Positions 49,532 through 61,228 of a stretch of DNA of 64,000 bases are shown in pieces (position 1 is the stretch's first letter; the number at the start of each line of letters is the position of its first letter). Location: NCBI GenBank assembly GCA_022749755.1, contig CM040445.1:6655182-6719181 (forward strand), given 5' to 3'. A model generated the notes under the pieces. That model was not told where the DNA came from and did not search any database. It worked only from the letters and a program-made list of their open reading frames with translations. Source of the DNA: Azadirachta indica. Lineage: Eukaryota > Streptophyta > Magnoliopsida > Sapindales > Meliaceae. The position numbers and the translations under genes are program-made.

Positions 49532-50466
49532 AATGGCAGCCAGCATCAAGTGCCACCACTACAGTCACCAACTTAAAATAAATTATCATTAATATCATTA
49601 AATTTAACATTTTTTAATTTATATGATGATATATCTATTTTTTAGAAAAAAACAACAAAAAGAGGCCAAAAGTGACCAAAATAGTAATAACCATCATTTA
49701 ACTTCACCTGTTGACGATGAGTGGCAACCCAATGCCACCATCATTTGAGTTGACAGAAGTCAACTAATAGTGATGGATTTTATGGCACCATTCACCGTTG
49801 ACATGGTAGAGTTAGGGATGGACAAAAAAACTAATCCAAATCGGATTGAACAGAAATTAAACTAGAATTTGTAGGTTTGTTTCGATATTTTATGTAATTC
49901 GGCTCGACTTTAGTTCTTAAAATAAAAAATCTAAAATTTTCAGTTCGATTTTGATTTTAATTCAAAAAACTCAGACCAGACCGAAAATATTATTTTTCAA
50001 TATTTTTTCATTTAAACGACATCGTTTTATTGTATTTTCGTAAAACGACGTTATTTAATGAAACAAAAAACTTTAAAAAAATAATAAATTTATTCAAAAA
50101 TCAAACCACTCAAAAATTGAACCAATCGATTCGATTTTAATTTGATTCTAACATACAATCGGTCCGGTCCGACTCGATTCTCCTTCCAATTCAGTCCGAT
50201 AAAAAACTTAAGACTTGAAATTTTCAGGTTCAGTTTGATTTTTCAAAAATTTGAACCAAATCGAACTGTGCCCACCTCTAAATAGAGCCACAAGGTGGTT
50301 ACCACTATTTTAGTCTCTTTTTATCGCTTTTTTCTCAAAAATAAATATACCGTCGTGTAAGTTAAAGAGTTTAAAGTTTAATGTTATTGATGGCAATTTA
50401 TTTCGAGCAAATCACTGGTAGCAAATGGTGGTCGACAGTGGTGGCACTTACTGTGGCTGCCAATAT
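49532..50466. mobile_element. Long inverted-repeat element interrupted by a nested hAT MITE
   Basis: The left arm, about 49532-49698 (TGGCAGCCAGCATCAAGTGC onward), pairs with the right arm, about 50295-50466 (reverse complement TGGCAGCCACAGTAAGTGC). The arms share CACCACT, AATTATCATTAATATCATTAAA-like and AAAAAGAG blocks and are some 170 bp long. The arms have drifted, so the outer boundaries and target duplication are unclear; GGAGAAA-type sequence at 49291 and 50525 is one option for the ends. The loop contains the separate element at 49813-50280. No coding potential. Confidence 0.6.
49813..50280. mobile_element. hAT-type MITE nested in the inverted repeat
   Basis: The left end TAGGGATGGACA and the reverse complement of the right end TAGAGGTGGGCACAG fit the plant hAT terminal pattern TAGGGGTGGGCA. 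The flanking octamers GGTAGAGT (49805-49812) and AATAGAGC (50281-50288) agree at five of eight positions, and all three differences are transitions. This is as expected for an old 8-bp target duplication. The 468-bp interior holds AAACGACATCGTTTT and CGGTCCGGTCCGACTCG-like words and no open frame. Confidence 0.65.
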
Positions 50467-50949
50467 TAAAATGTTTACAAATTTTAAATCAATTTTAATC
50501 AAAGAAAATTAACATTTTTTCTCCTAACGTTTAGCTTAATAGACAAATACCCCTAATGTTTGAAAAAGACAGATACCCCATAATATTTGGATAAATAGAT
50601 AGATATACCCTAACTTTTATTTCCGTTAGTTAACTGGTTAGTTTATTATCATTTGTGTCCCTCATCTTTTATATAATAATACATTAATACATATTTTATT
50701 TCAATATAACAATTTACTCTCTATTTTTATATTTTTATATTTTTCACAATATAATTTTTTAAAATATAACAATTTAGTCCATATTTAATAGTTTTTTTTA
50801 TAATATGCTCAAAAGTAAATATATTTTTAATTTATTATTTCAATAAAAAATTTAAAAAATAAAAAAATTATTAAAAAAATTTAAACAATGAATTAAATTA
50901 AAATCATATTAAAATATTTTAAAATCATGTTAAAATATTTATATAATTT

Positions 50950-51690
50950 TTTTCTGCAATAAATTTAATATTTAATTGTTAAAAAATTTTGAAATATATT
51001 TTAACATTTTATTCTTATATCAATATTTTTATTTAAAAGATTATATTAAATTTATTATATTTTCTTGAGAAAAATTATGAAAATATAAATAAAAAAGTAA
51101 AAAAAAAAAAAAAAATTTAATACCATTTGTTAATAGAATTAATAACTAAGTATATTTTATATTTTTATTAACCAATATAATTTAATTTTAATTAAAAAAA
51201 TAGAAAAAAAAAAAATTTTTTTTTTGATTATTTTTATTTGTAATATATATATATAATGTATTTATTGTTTATATTCTAATTTATATTTTCATATATTTTT
51301 AAAAATATAATAAATTTAACAACATTTTTTTTTATTCTTATAATAATATTTTTATTTAATTATTAAAAAAATTTAAAAATATTTTAACATTTATTCTGAT
51401 AATAATATTTTTATTTAAAAGATTATATTAAATTTATTATATTTTCTTAAGAAAAATTATGAAAATATAAAATAATAGAAAAAAAAATTTAGTATCACTC
51501 ATTAATATAATTAATAACTAAATATATTTTATATTTTTATTAACCAATATAATTTAATTTTAATTAAAAAATAAAAAAAGAAGAAAAATTTTTGATTATT
51601 TTTATTTGTAATATATATATATAACATGTATTTATTGCTTATATTTTTATATATTTTTAAAAAAATATAATAAATTTAGCATAATTTTCT
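50950..51690 (+). repeat. Tandem duplication, unit about 382 bp, very AT-rich
   Basis: The copies begin near 50950 and 51330. They share long blocks such as AAAGATTATATTAAATTTAT (at 51037 and 51419), TTAATAACTAA and ATTAACCAATATAATTTAAT, with an offset of 382 bp. A TATATATATATAA tract occurs at the matching place in each copy (about 51245 and 51612). Confidence 0.75.
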
Positions 51691-54600
51691 AAATAAATAT
51701 ATTACATGTAAAAATAAAACGTTAAAAAATATTTCAATTAAATTTTTTAAAAATTAAATATTTATTATTATAAAAGTGAAAGTAAAAGATTAGAAATATT
51801 TTAGCATATGAGTATAACAAAAGAATTATCATTCCTAAGAACAATAAATTTAAAACCAAAATACAGAAAACAAAGTTATTGGTAACTTCCTCAAATTTAA
51901 AAAGATGAACCAAAAGAGTAGCTTACTAATGCTGTGTGTGTGTGTGTGTATATATATATATAAACTAATATTAAGTTATCAACAATCATTATCAATGCTT
52001 AAGATTACATTTATTATAAATCACATACTAAATATTTATCTCAATGTAAATATATTCAATAATGTAAAAAAGTTATATTGTAATTTATCTTTCTTCAGAA
52101 AACTACACTACAAATTATAACACAAAAAATGGCAATGAAAATTATAAAGTTAGCTAGTAGAAACCTATGAACTTCATGCATAAAGTAATAGATAACATTT
52201 CACTTTCAATTATTAAAAATCGAAAGGGAATACAACAACAAACAACAAACAACAAAGTAAACCTTAGTAGATAACTAACCATTTTCATCAACTGCACCAG
52301 CTAATTTATGGCATTTTTAAAGAGATCAGGGTGTGTCAGATTGTCAGGTGTGATGAGATATATTCACCTCCATTAAACACCAAACATAAAATAGTATTAA
52401 CTACAAGCTACTCTAATCCTACCCTATGTAATCATATCCAACCTAACATATAAAACATGTCCCGAGGATTAAAAAAGAATTAAGAAAAATAAAAGACTAA
52501 ATAGACATGGATTATAGAATTACCTTAAAGTATGGAATTGTTTCTTCAAGAAATCTGGTGCTGGCTGAAAACCTGCATCAAAGATCGTCACAAATTCATA
52601 GTCTTTCACGTAATCACAGCCATTGCAGATTTGATTCTATTAATTTAATTGAGGAGGCTCATCTAGAAAGCCAGCATCCTCATTTTTTTCTTTGGAGTTT
52701 TTGATTAAACGTCGTTGAAGTTAAGTTAGCTAGACATATATAAATATAATTAAAAAAAATTCAAACAATTCTTCATAAACTTTTCCAAGAATCTTAAAGA
52801 GGCATTTCCACAAGCACTTGGACTACATTTACACTACACAATACAATGGCTGTAACGAGAAAATCATCATCATTGTAATAGATAAAACTACAATCTGACC
52901 ATAATCAATCAGTTTCTGTTCAGACAAGACAACATAAAAAACAGTTATTTGATTTTGATTTTGATTTCACAAATAAAAAATACAATGTAGACCACAAATC
53001 AAACAGGCCGTCAATAATTTATAAGCAAAAAAGACTAGAAATGTTACCATCCATTAGTTGAATTGCGAATTTTCAAGTAAACAATTTCTGGGGGAAGCTT
53101 TCTCTGTTTAGGCAATAACATTGGTTAACATAAAGCTTTGATTTTGATTTCGACTTTGATGCGAAGATATTACAATTATTCTAACGAGATCGAGAGAGAC
53201 CTGGTTGAGAAGCTAAAGCGAGCCACGCTTGTAGTTTTCGATCTCTCGCATCTCCAGCATCTCACGATCTCCACTCGAAATGCTATGCATCTCAACTCTG
53301 ACTCCTCCTCAACCTCATCCTTCTTTGTCTGTAATCTTGTGGGCTGTATCGCCGTATTTCAAAGGCTAAACCTCATTTTTAGGGTCCAATATTGAGTCAA
53401 AGTGCGAAGAATGGATTAAAGGCCTGGATTTGATAGCGAAGGTGTAGATTCAAAGGCGAAGGCATAATTTGACGACAAAGGCTAAGATTCGATGATGAGA
53501 GCTCAGGTTTAGTATTGTACGACTAAGAAATTTTTTGGACACAATAAAAATTTTGGCCTACTTTTGGGTTTTGTTTGAGGGATGATGAACGACCCCGTAT
53601 TTGGCAATAAAAAGAATAGTTAGACCACGTCGTTTAATCTTTACACATTAACTTAAATACAACGACATCGTTTTCCTTTTTTTTTCAATCTTTAAAATTC
53701 ACCAAACGATACCCGTTTAATTGATAACTATTTTTTATCATTCTGTCACTCACAAGTAATATATCATAAATTTTTTATATTCTTTTGTCAAATGTTCTAA
53801 AAAATAAATCACAATTTTACCAAACAACTTTTTGATAGAATTATATTAAATTATTACAATAGAAAATATTTCTATCACAAACCCCTCTGTTAAGGAAGGT
53901 CATTTTTATAGTAGTAATTTAAATATTTATAAATTTAAATTAATTTAAATAATATTTATTTTTCTTAGGTTAAATATGTGTGCATTAATTGTGATGAGAG
54001 ATATAATTAATAAATTTTTTAATAATGATTTAATTTTTAATTAATTTAATATACATATGAAAGAGTAATTAAATTTTTTCTTCATTCTACCTTTTATACA
54101 TCAGCAATAATGAAGGTAATCTTGTAAAAGGCCACATTTTCTGTTAGGAAAACAAAAGATTGCTAACGGTAGGAGGGCTTTTGGACCTTTTTTTAATAGG
54201 AAAGAAATGAATTAGGTTTGAATCTAATAGGGAAAAAAAATGTCAATTTCCCCGTAAAAGAACCACTAGACCTTCGTATTTTTCTAGATTCATATTCTCC
54301 GAGGATAGTTGATACACATCAAAAGGGCTTAGAAATGAGAAATCTTGTGTTCCGGACTTGCCTGTGCACAACTTTTGAGTGTTGAGTATTATATATATAC
54401 ATATAAGTCTATTTAAATAAAAATGGATGTGATAATACTATATATTACTTAATCGCATGGTCATTCCTTCTTTCAATAATATCATTGTAATTTGTTATGA
54501 TGATTATCTTTCTGAGAAACTCGAACCCCTTATATACAATGTATTGGAAAGTTTATATCAGTTAATTCTTGCTAGTTCTTTGGTTTATTTTCTTGCTTTG

Positions 54601-55551
54601 ATTTGTGCAGCTTTGTTTCTCTGTAAGAGTGCTGAAGCTTGAGGCCTAATGTATTTAGCTTCCATTGATTTTTAGCAACTCTTTTTTTTCTAAGCTGGAT
54701 ATGTAATTTGGCTGAATTTATTTAACTTAATTTGATAGTTAAGTTTGTTGGTTATATAAAATTTTTAAATTCAAATTGAGTGCTAATATAAATTTGTTTA
54801 ATATTTGAAATTTGTGTTTACCTCTATTTTTTTTTATCTTTTAGGTTTGGTATTTATTTTTTAATATAAATTTTTATTTATTTACTATGAATTACAAATT
54901 TTTATTTATTCATATAAAAATATAAATTCTAGACCAAAATTTTTATACATTTTTAGTTGAAAGTCATAGCATTTTTTTTAAGACTTTAAGCTAAATATAA
55001 AAAGTCCCAGTGGCATCATTAATTTCTCTTCTCAAATTTACTCCTTCGCATAGTCATGGGTGTAAAACCTATTATTTTCGTTTCCTCTATATACATATAT
55101 ATATATATATATATGTCAAAATAACCTATCATATATATACATGTGTGTGGGTCAAATAACCTATCACTTATCTTACTGTTTAACCATGTATTTATTTATT
55201 TTTTTTTTGGTACTTTCTCAAATTTTTACTGATGAGCACGAAATACCAATTGCTAAGTGTTACTACGTATACCCAGATCGCTTGCGTTCATATTAATGCT
55301 GATTACTTTAACATTCGTGTTTTCTGCGTTTAAATTTGGACATATAGTATATAGAGACCAAGTAATGTAGTTTGTATGAGTAAGAGGAGTTTAAACGAAA
55401 ACTAGGTAATCACAAATAAATCTTCACTTCTGTATTACAATGAGAAAAGTAATCTCAGAGATAGCAAGAATTATTGAACACTTATCAGAGAAAGCTTAAA
55501 GAAACACAAAGAGTCATGCAATATTACAACAAATACAAAATAGGAAACCGC
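51691..55551. other. Intergenic DNA
   Basis: No gene supported. A less AT-rich patch at about 53130-53560 has short open frames on both strands but no recognisable domain, and the best minus-strand frame stops after about 25 codons. AAACGAC/GTCGTTT words occur near 53630 and 53665, as in the hAT MITE at 49813. Confidence 0.45.
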
Positions 55552-55953
55552 CTAATCAAGAGCAAATGAAGTCAGAAGGAAGCTTCTTCCCACAAGTGTT
55601 AATAAGCAAGCTAAGTGAAATGGGGATATTAATTTAATTCCCAGAATATTAGCTTTAATAGCAGTGCAAAGGCACAAGGCGGCTTCAAGATCCAGAAGCC
55701 CTTGTAGGACTGAGCAACATGAATGGTCAGGTGGTTTCCCGATCTCTGCGCCAATTGATCCATTAAGCAACTTCGTGCAGACCCCCAGCTTTAGGACATC
55801 TCTAGGGCAGCTTTTAGTGGACGGAGTTGGATTTGGTTTAGGGTTCGGAAGTGGCTTAGGCTGAACACAAGTGTTACAGCCACTTACTAGTGTGAAAAAA
55901 AGAATGTTAATGGAGAGGAAGAGAGCAGTTGATGTAGATCTTTTGGACTCCAT
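55552..55953 (-). pseudogene. Hybrid proline-rich protein / 8-cysteine (DC2.15-like), C-terminal frameshift
   Basis: The single-exon reading frame gives 133 residues: a signal peptide (about 1-25, ending LVSGC), a short Pro/Lys-rich spacer (KPLPNPKPNPTPSTK) and the start of the eight-cysteine lipid-transfer-type domain. Cys1 (SCPRD), Cys2 (LGVC), Cys3-4 (SCC) and Cys5-6 (CLC) are present. After ANILGIKL the frame departs from the family. One T appears to be missing from the plus strand near 55629-55631 compared with the paralogue at 60830. The conserved C terminus with Cys7 and Cys8 continues in the next frame up to a TGA at 55556-55558. The shifted frame ends at 55552-55554, so the length barely changes. 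It lacks the Cys7/Cys8 spacing and would not form the normal four disulfides. A sequencing or assembly error is the alternative. Confidence 0.85.
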
Positions 55954-58900
55954 CTCTCTACTTCAGTTCACTAAACACAAGTTAAAGTGTGATGGAGCTA
56001 GAGTTGGGCATTGTGAGTATAAATAGACCGTAGAGTGCAAAAACAGTGTGCTATTTTGGTTGATCTATAACAGGAATATAATTAATGACTGACAGACTGA
56101 GAAATAAGCCATAAGCCATAAGCCATAAGCCATAGGCCATACATGTGAAGCAAGGCTGCCAATAATTTAGCTGGCTTTGGCAATGCAAGAGATTCAGAAT
56201 CAAATTAACATATACATAAGAGGGTGGATATTAATTATTAGTTAATATTTGTTTTAATAATACTATTTTGAGTACTGTCTGAATCACAGGATTGATTAAT
56301 TGTCATTTTAGAGAGTCCCGTGACTATTACCCACCTAGGCCTTTGCATAACGGTTTGATATATTATAAATCAATGTTAACTTACAGCAAATTAATTAATA
56401 ATTAAAGAGCAGTTAGTCATCACCATACTTTTCTTTTTTGTGCAGCATCTACTGCATCTTTTTTTTGTCTTTTACAATAATTTTGTCAATGTACAGTTCG
56501 CCAATATGATGAGAAATATTTTTGTTCATTTCTGCTTTATTACTGTAAAGTAAGGTGGTTTTGCACATAGATTAATGAAAATGGTCCTGTCTAGAGATCT
56601 ACTAGCATCATTATTACAATTATATTTGTGATTATGAAGGATTGATAACCTGATACGATTGAAAGATAAGTCCCTACAGTAGAAACTTTCGGAAAGACAA
56701 GTATTTTCTGCCTTCAGCACTTGACAATAACGTAATGAACAATCTAAATTAACTTTGGTTCTCTTCCCTACCAATCAGAAAGTAGTTAACGGAAGATTAG
56801 GTATGATTTGTTTGGTCTGACTTGGGTTGATTTGGTGGTTGTTTAGACAACAATTCAACCTAATTCAGTTAATCAGACAATCCAATTTAAACCAACTGGG
56901 GTTAATAAAACAGCCCAACTCAACCCAAATCAGTCCTTGGGTTGTTCAGGTTGGGCTTAACCTAGCACACTTTGTTTTTGGGTCATAATTCGTACAAAAA
57001 TTTATTAATAAAAATATTTCATTCAACATAAAAATTAACTATTAATAAGACATAAATAATTATAAAAATATATGGAATGCAAAGAGTTTAAAAATTCAAA
57101 TGTTTCAACTCAAAGTTCTAAATTGTCGAAAGTGCAAAAAGAAATTTTGTTTGTGCTAAAAACAAAACAAATATTCATCTAAGTAAAATATATTTCATTC
57201 TTTTTTATTGATAAAGATTTTATGATCCCAAAGAAAAACAAAATTGGATAGAATATTCTATTTCTATTCTTCTAGATAATGTTTTATATAATATAAAGAT
57301 AAAAAGTAAAAATAATAGAAAATGCTATTATTCAGGGATTAATTTTTTATAAAATGGTTTGACTAGTTTGACTTGTTTTGTTTTTGTATTGAAGTTTTGA
57401 TTCAAATCAATTAATAATTTTTTTAGTAGGACGTTTCATTAATTTTTATTATCCCCTCAAGCCAACGAGAGAAGGCTTTGAGATGTTGTGAACTGCAACA
57501 GAGATAATGTTTAGATCATTTTAATTCTTGTTAAGAAAATTTTGCAATGTAATCATAATCGATGGGCATTAATATCATTCTTTTGTTAAAAATATATTTC
57601 AATTTTACATACTGTTGTTTGTAGTCAGTTTTAAATTTCATTATTCTTTTTATTAATAAAGATTTTATGTTAGCTCCAATAAATAAATATTGAAAAAGAA
57701 AATGACAATTGCTCTCTGTTAGATTTTCACTTATTACTTTCTTTTCGCTTATTAGTTTCAAATAAAAATACCAAATATCTCTGCTATCAATTTTTTTTAT
57801 TAACTTTTAAAAATTTTCAAGTTTACTGTTGATGGATAATCTAAATTGGGGTCCATTTGCATAGATCTGACTAGGGTAAAATTTTGAAAAGAAAGGTTGT
57901 ATGGTGATTTTAGTACAAGGACTCAACTAATAATTAATTTGTGACATTAAAAAATTAAACATGAATTTGTTAACTCAAATTAATTTATAGAAATTATAGA
58001 AAAAATATGTACTTTCAACTAATAATAATTTTGTATGAAATTAAACTAATAATTTGTTGTAAAAAATTAAAAATATTATATTAATAATTTTTTAATATTA
58101 AAAAATTAAATACGAATTTGTAAATTAAAATGAAATATTACTAATAAAAAAATTTGTAATTTTTAATTAATATTTAAATTTATTTATAATTTTTTAAAAA
58201 AATTTATAGAAAATAATTATTAATTTAATGTACAAAACAATATATGTATATGGAGTGTATATAGTATAGTGCATAAATAAATTCTTATGATTATATTTAA
58301 CCTAGTGGTAGAGTGCAAGTTTAGTCTTTATTTTTGAAGTTTAAAGTCAATTGAATTTTAACCAAACCCAGACCCTATCATATCCTGTTGGGTTTGGGAT
58401 ACAATCCTAAATCACAATTGATTTGAATTTAGACTTGATCAAACCTAATTGGAATTTGGCTAAACTCAAAAGTTAACAAAAAATTTAGAACCATAATTGA
58501 ATTTTAATTTAAACGCACCCAAAAATTTAGATTCGATCAAATTTTTTAAATCATAACTAAATTTAATTGAGACTTAACTAAAAACTCAAACCGATCGAAC
58601 TTAATTTAATAGGATTTGAGTTATAATTCGAAACCATAATTGAATTTTAACTCAAACTTAACTAAACTAGAATGGGTTTGAATTACAACCCGAACATTCA
58701 CAACGGAAATCTATTAATTTTAATAAAAAAAATTAACGACAAGAAGATACTTGAGTATTTTTATGTAATATGAAAAATAGATAACAAGTGAAATTCTATT
58801 AAGGGACAAGTTTTGTTTCGTACATTTGAAAATGTTTTTGTCTTCTATTTTTTTCTTTCCTTACCTATTTCAATCGAACATGACCTAAGATATGACAAAT

Positions 58901-60708
58901 AAACCCCCAATTATTACGTCAAAATACAAAACACAGTGCTACCGAATAATTATTGAAGACATTCCTTAGTGCTACAATCTTTAGGTAATCATGCAGATTA
59001 GTTTAGTTTGCATTAGGCTCACGTCCCATCAAGCTGTATAAATAGTCTCAAGTGTAGTGACCCCACCAATGCTCGTGTTGCGAATTCCTGACTATCTATT
59101 CAACAATAATATCTCATCAGATTTACTGCTTAAGCTTAATTAGCATGAGATGTTTAGAGGAACCATGGTTTGGTAAGGTCTAATTAACTATAATACATAG
59201 CCACCAACGACCTCGAAGAATAATGGTTGGCGCCCTCCCTTCCTTTTCAACCATATATATTCTTTCTCTTAATGGGATCAGAAATTTTTTAAAATTGGGA
59301 TTGCTGGATCCGATACCAAAATGAAAACGTGATAATCACAAGTAATCTTTTCGATGAGAATTTCCTTTTAAAAATTGTTTACTATTTTACTTGAAATTGT
59401 TTTCTAGGAAAGCATTTGCAGGTTTTGATTTTATGAATATATATAATTAAAAAGGTTTTACTCAAAGAACTGTTATTATGCGACTCTGAATAACAATAAG
59501 GGTGGTCAAATCCCAATGGCTACACATGAAGACAACCTATTGGCGACTTTTTGCCGGAGGAAAAATTTTTCTTTTTTAAAATACTTTTTATTTATCATCT
59601 TTGAAGTTTTCTAACTCTCTCACGCTATGAATACAGAATAAAGCCAACTGAGATAATATCTTAATTCAAAAGAAGCAATTTATATTGACATAATGAACCG
59701 TGAATGCTGCTGTGTTTAGAATTATGGTGCCACCACAGAATGTGAATAGAAGAAAAAATAACATATCACGACAACGTTTTGTAAATTCGATTTTTCCGGC
59801 CGAACGCACAAATGGATATAAAAATAATGCTTGTGGAGCCCATGGTAGGTTCTAAGAGTGCCCGTGACACATCCATCCACTAACAACAGGCCATGATATA
59901 CAAAGTCACTATTCTATCACAACACACAAGATGTAGCTAATAAGATTCATACTTTAAGGAAATTAAAAATTTGTAGCTTCCTCGTTTAATATTGGTGGAG
60001 TTTGAGGTTATTGTAAATTTTCATATTAGTGTTAATATGTACCTTCTGTAAATCTTGGCAAAGAAGAAAAATAATTTGGCTCGAAGGAAGGGGAATACGT
60101 AGAATGATTGATGTTAATAAAGGAGAAAAAGTAGGTGTGACATCTAGATCAAGATTTTATTTTCTTTCCTTTTTGTCCTAATTAAAGTCATAGCAACAAT
60201 AATTGAACTAATTATTTTGGATGTATGCTGGAAATGTAAGAAGATATATTTGGCTCGTATTCAGTGAGAATGAAATGTAAGAATATGATCACAAATCCAG
60301 GAGAAAATGATATGCAGTTTTGCCCATGCATTTATAATTGACCAAAGCTAATTTGTCTTGGCAGTAAATTAATTAAGTTATAAGGATAACGATTTAGGAT
60401 ATCATATTTACAAATTAATTAACCATATCTTGTGGTTACATGGAGGCCACCTACCTCCTGTGAGATTATTAACATCAAATCAGCGGGTCATAACAATTTG
60501 CGCTAGCTTGATAGATCCACCGAGTGATGCTAGGATAGGAACATGGCAATTTGCTGAGCCCCACCTCAGAAGCCTCCAAAATTTTCTGTAAAACCTCTTG
60601 CTTTGCCAGCTAAACTTCAAGAATACACATGGTTGTGTGGATTTATTCTATGGTTAAATAATTATTATATGTAAACATCAAGGCAACGGACTCACGCTCC
60701 TTGAACCC
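55954..60708. other. Divergent intergenic region between the two HyPRP genes
   Basis: No gene seen. A 7-bp minisatellite, (ATAAGCC) five times, lies at 56104-56138 upstream of the left HyPRP gene. AACCCAA/TTGGGTT-rich DNA with an internal inverted arrangement lies at 56805-56960. AACCATAATTGAATTTTAA-type words repeat near 58490 and 58634. The rest is AT-rich and featureless. Confidence 0.5.
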
Positions 60709-60715
60709 TATAAAA
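60709..60715 (+). promoter_or_regulatory. TATA box of the intact HyPRP gene
   Basis: TATAAAA about 115-120 bp upstream of the ATG at 60830, on the coding strand, with no nearer ATG in between. Confidence 0.75.
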
Positions 60716-60829
60716 CCCCGACCATTAACAGCAAATCTCCGCACACAAGAATCCCAAACACCTTCTCCTACAGCCTTACTGTAGTAGTCACTGCTACTAT
60801 ATTGTAACGAAAAGGCTATTAGAATTTTA

Positions 60830-61228
60830 GTGATGGGTTCAAAAAGCTCGGCATCTCTTGCTCTCTTTCTCGCACTCAATGTGCTCTTCTTTGCCCTAGT
60901 CAGTGCATGCGGCACTTGCCCAACTCCTAACCCGAGACCAAAGCCCACTCCGAGTCCGTCTAACAAGGGATCGTGCCCAAGGGATGCCCTTAAACTAGGT
61001 GTATGCGCCAATTTGCTTGGAGGTTTGCTCAATGTCACCATTGGCACACCTCCCAAAACTCCCTGCTGCACTCTTATTCAAGGCCTTGCTGACCTTGAGG
61101 CTGCAGTTTGCCTTTGCACTGCCATCAAAGCCAATATTTTGGGTCTCAACCTTAATATCCCACTTTCACTCAGCCTCCTTTTGAACGTTTGTGAAAAGAA
61201 GGTCCCCCGTGCATTCCAGTGTGCTTAA
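60830..61228 (+). CDS. 14 kDa hybrid proline-rich protein, DC2.15-like (8CM, LTP-type fold)
   Basis: A single-exon gene of 132 residues. The N-terminal signal peptide (hydrophobic [18 protein letters not shown]) should send the product to the cell wall. A short proline-rich spacer follows ([16 protein letters not shown]). The C-terminal eight-cysteine domain has the family spacing C-X9-C-X19-CC-X13-CXC-X24-C-X9-C, ending QCA. Hybrid proline-rich proteins are secreted, and the 8CM fold is related to non-specific lipid-transfer proteins. Family members act in cell-wall extension, cold and pathogen response and systemic signalling, but this gene's role cannot be read from sequence. The start could be either of the first two ATGs (60830 or 60833). 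The paralogue at 55552-55953 is in the opposite orientation and about 4.9 kb away. No introns, as is usual for this family. Confidence 0.93.
   Translation: MMGSKSSASLALFLALNVLFFALVSACGTCPTPNPRPKPTPSPSNKGSCPRDALKLGVCANLLGGLLNVTIGTPPKTPCCTLIQGLADLEAAVCLCTAIKANILGLNLNIPLSLSLLLNVCEKKVPRAFQCA

Noticed and set aside
53138..53395. Plus-strand frame of 85 codons in a less AT-rich patch
   Set aside because: No known domain, and the opposite strand is equally open for only about 25 codons; kept only as possible captured DNA inside a larger repeat.
54515..54540. Reverse-strand GGGGTTCGAGT resembling a tRNA T-arm
   Set aside because: No acceptor stem, D arm or anticodon arm can be folded around it.
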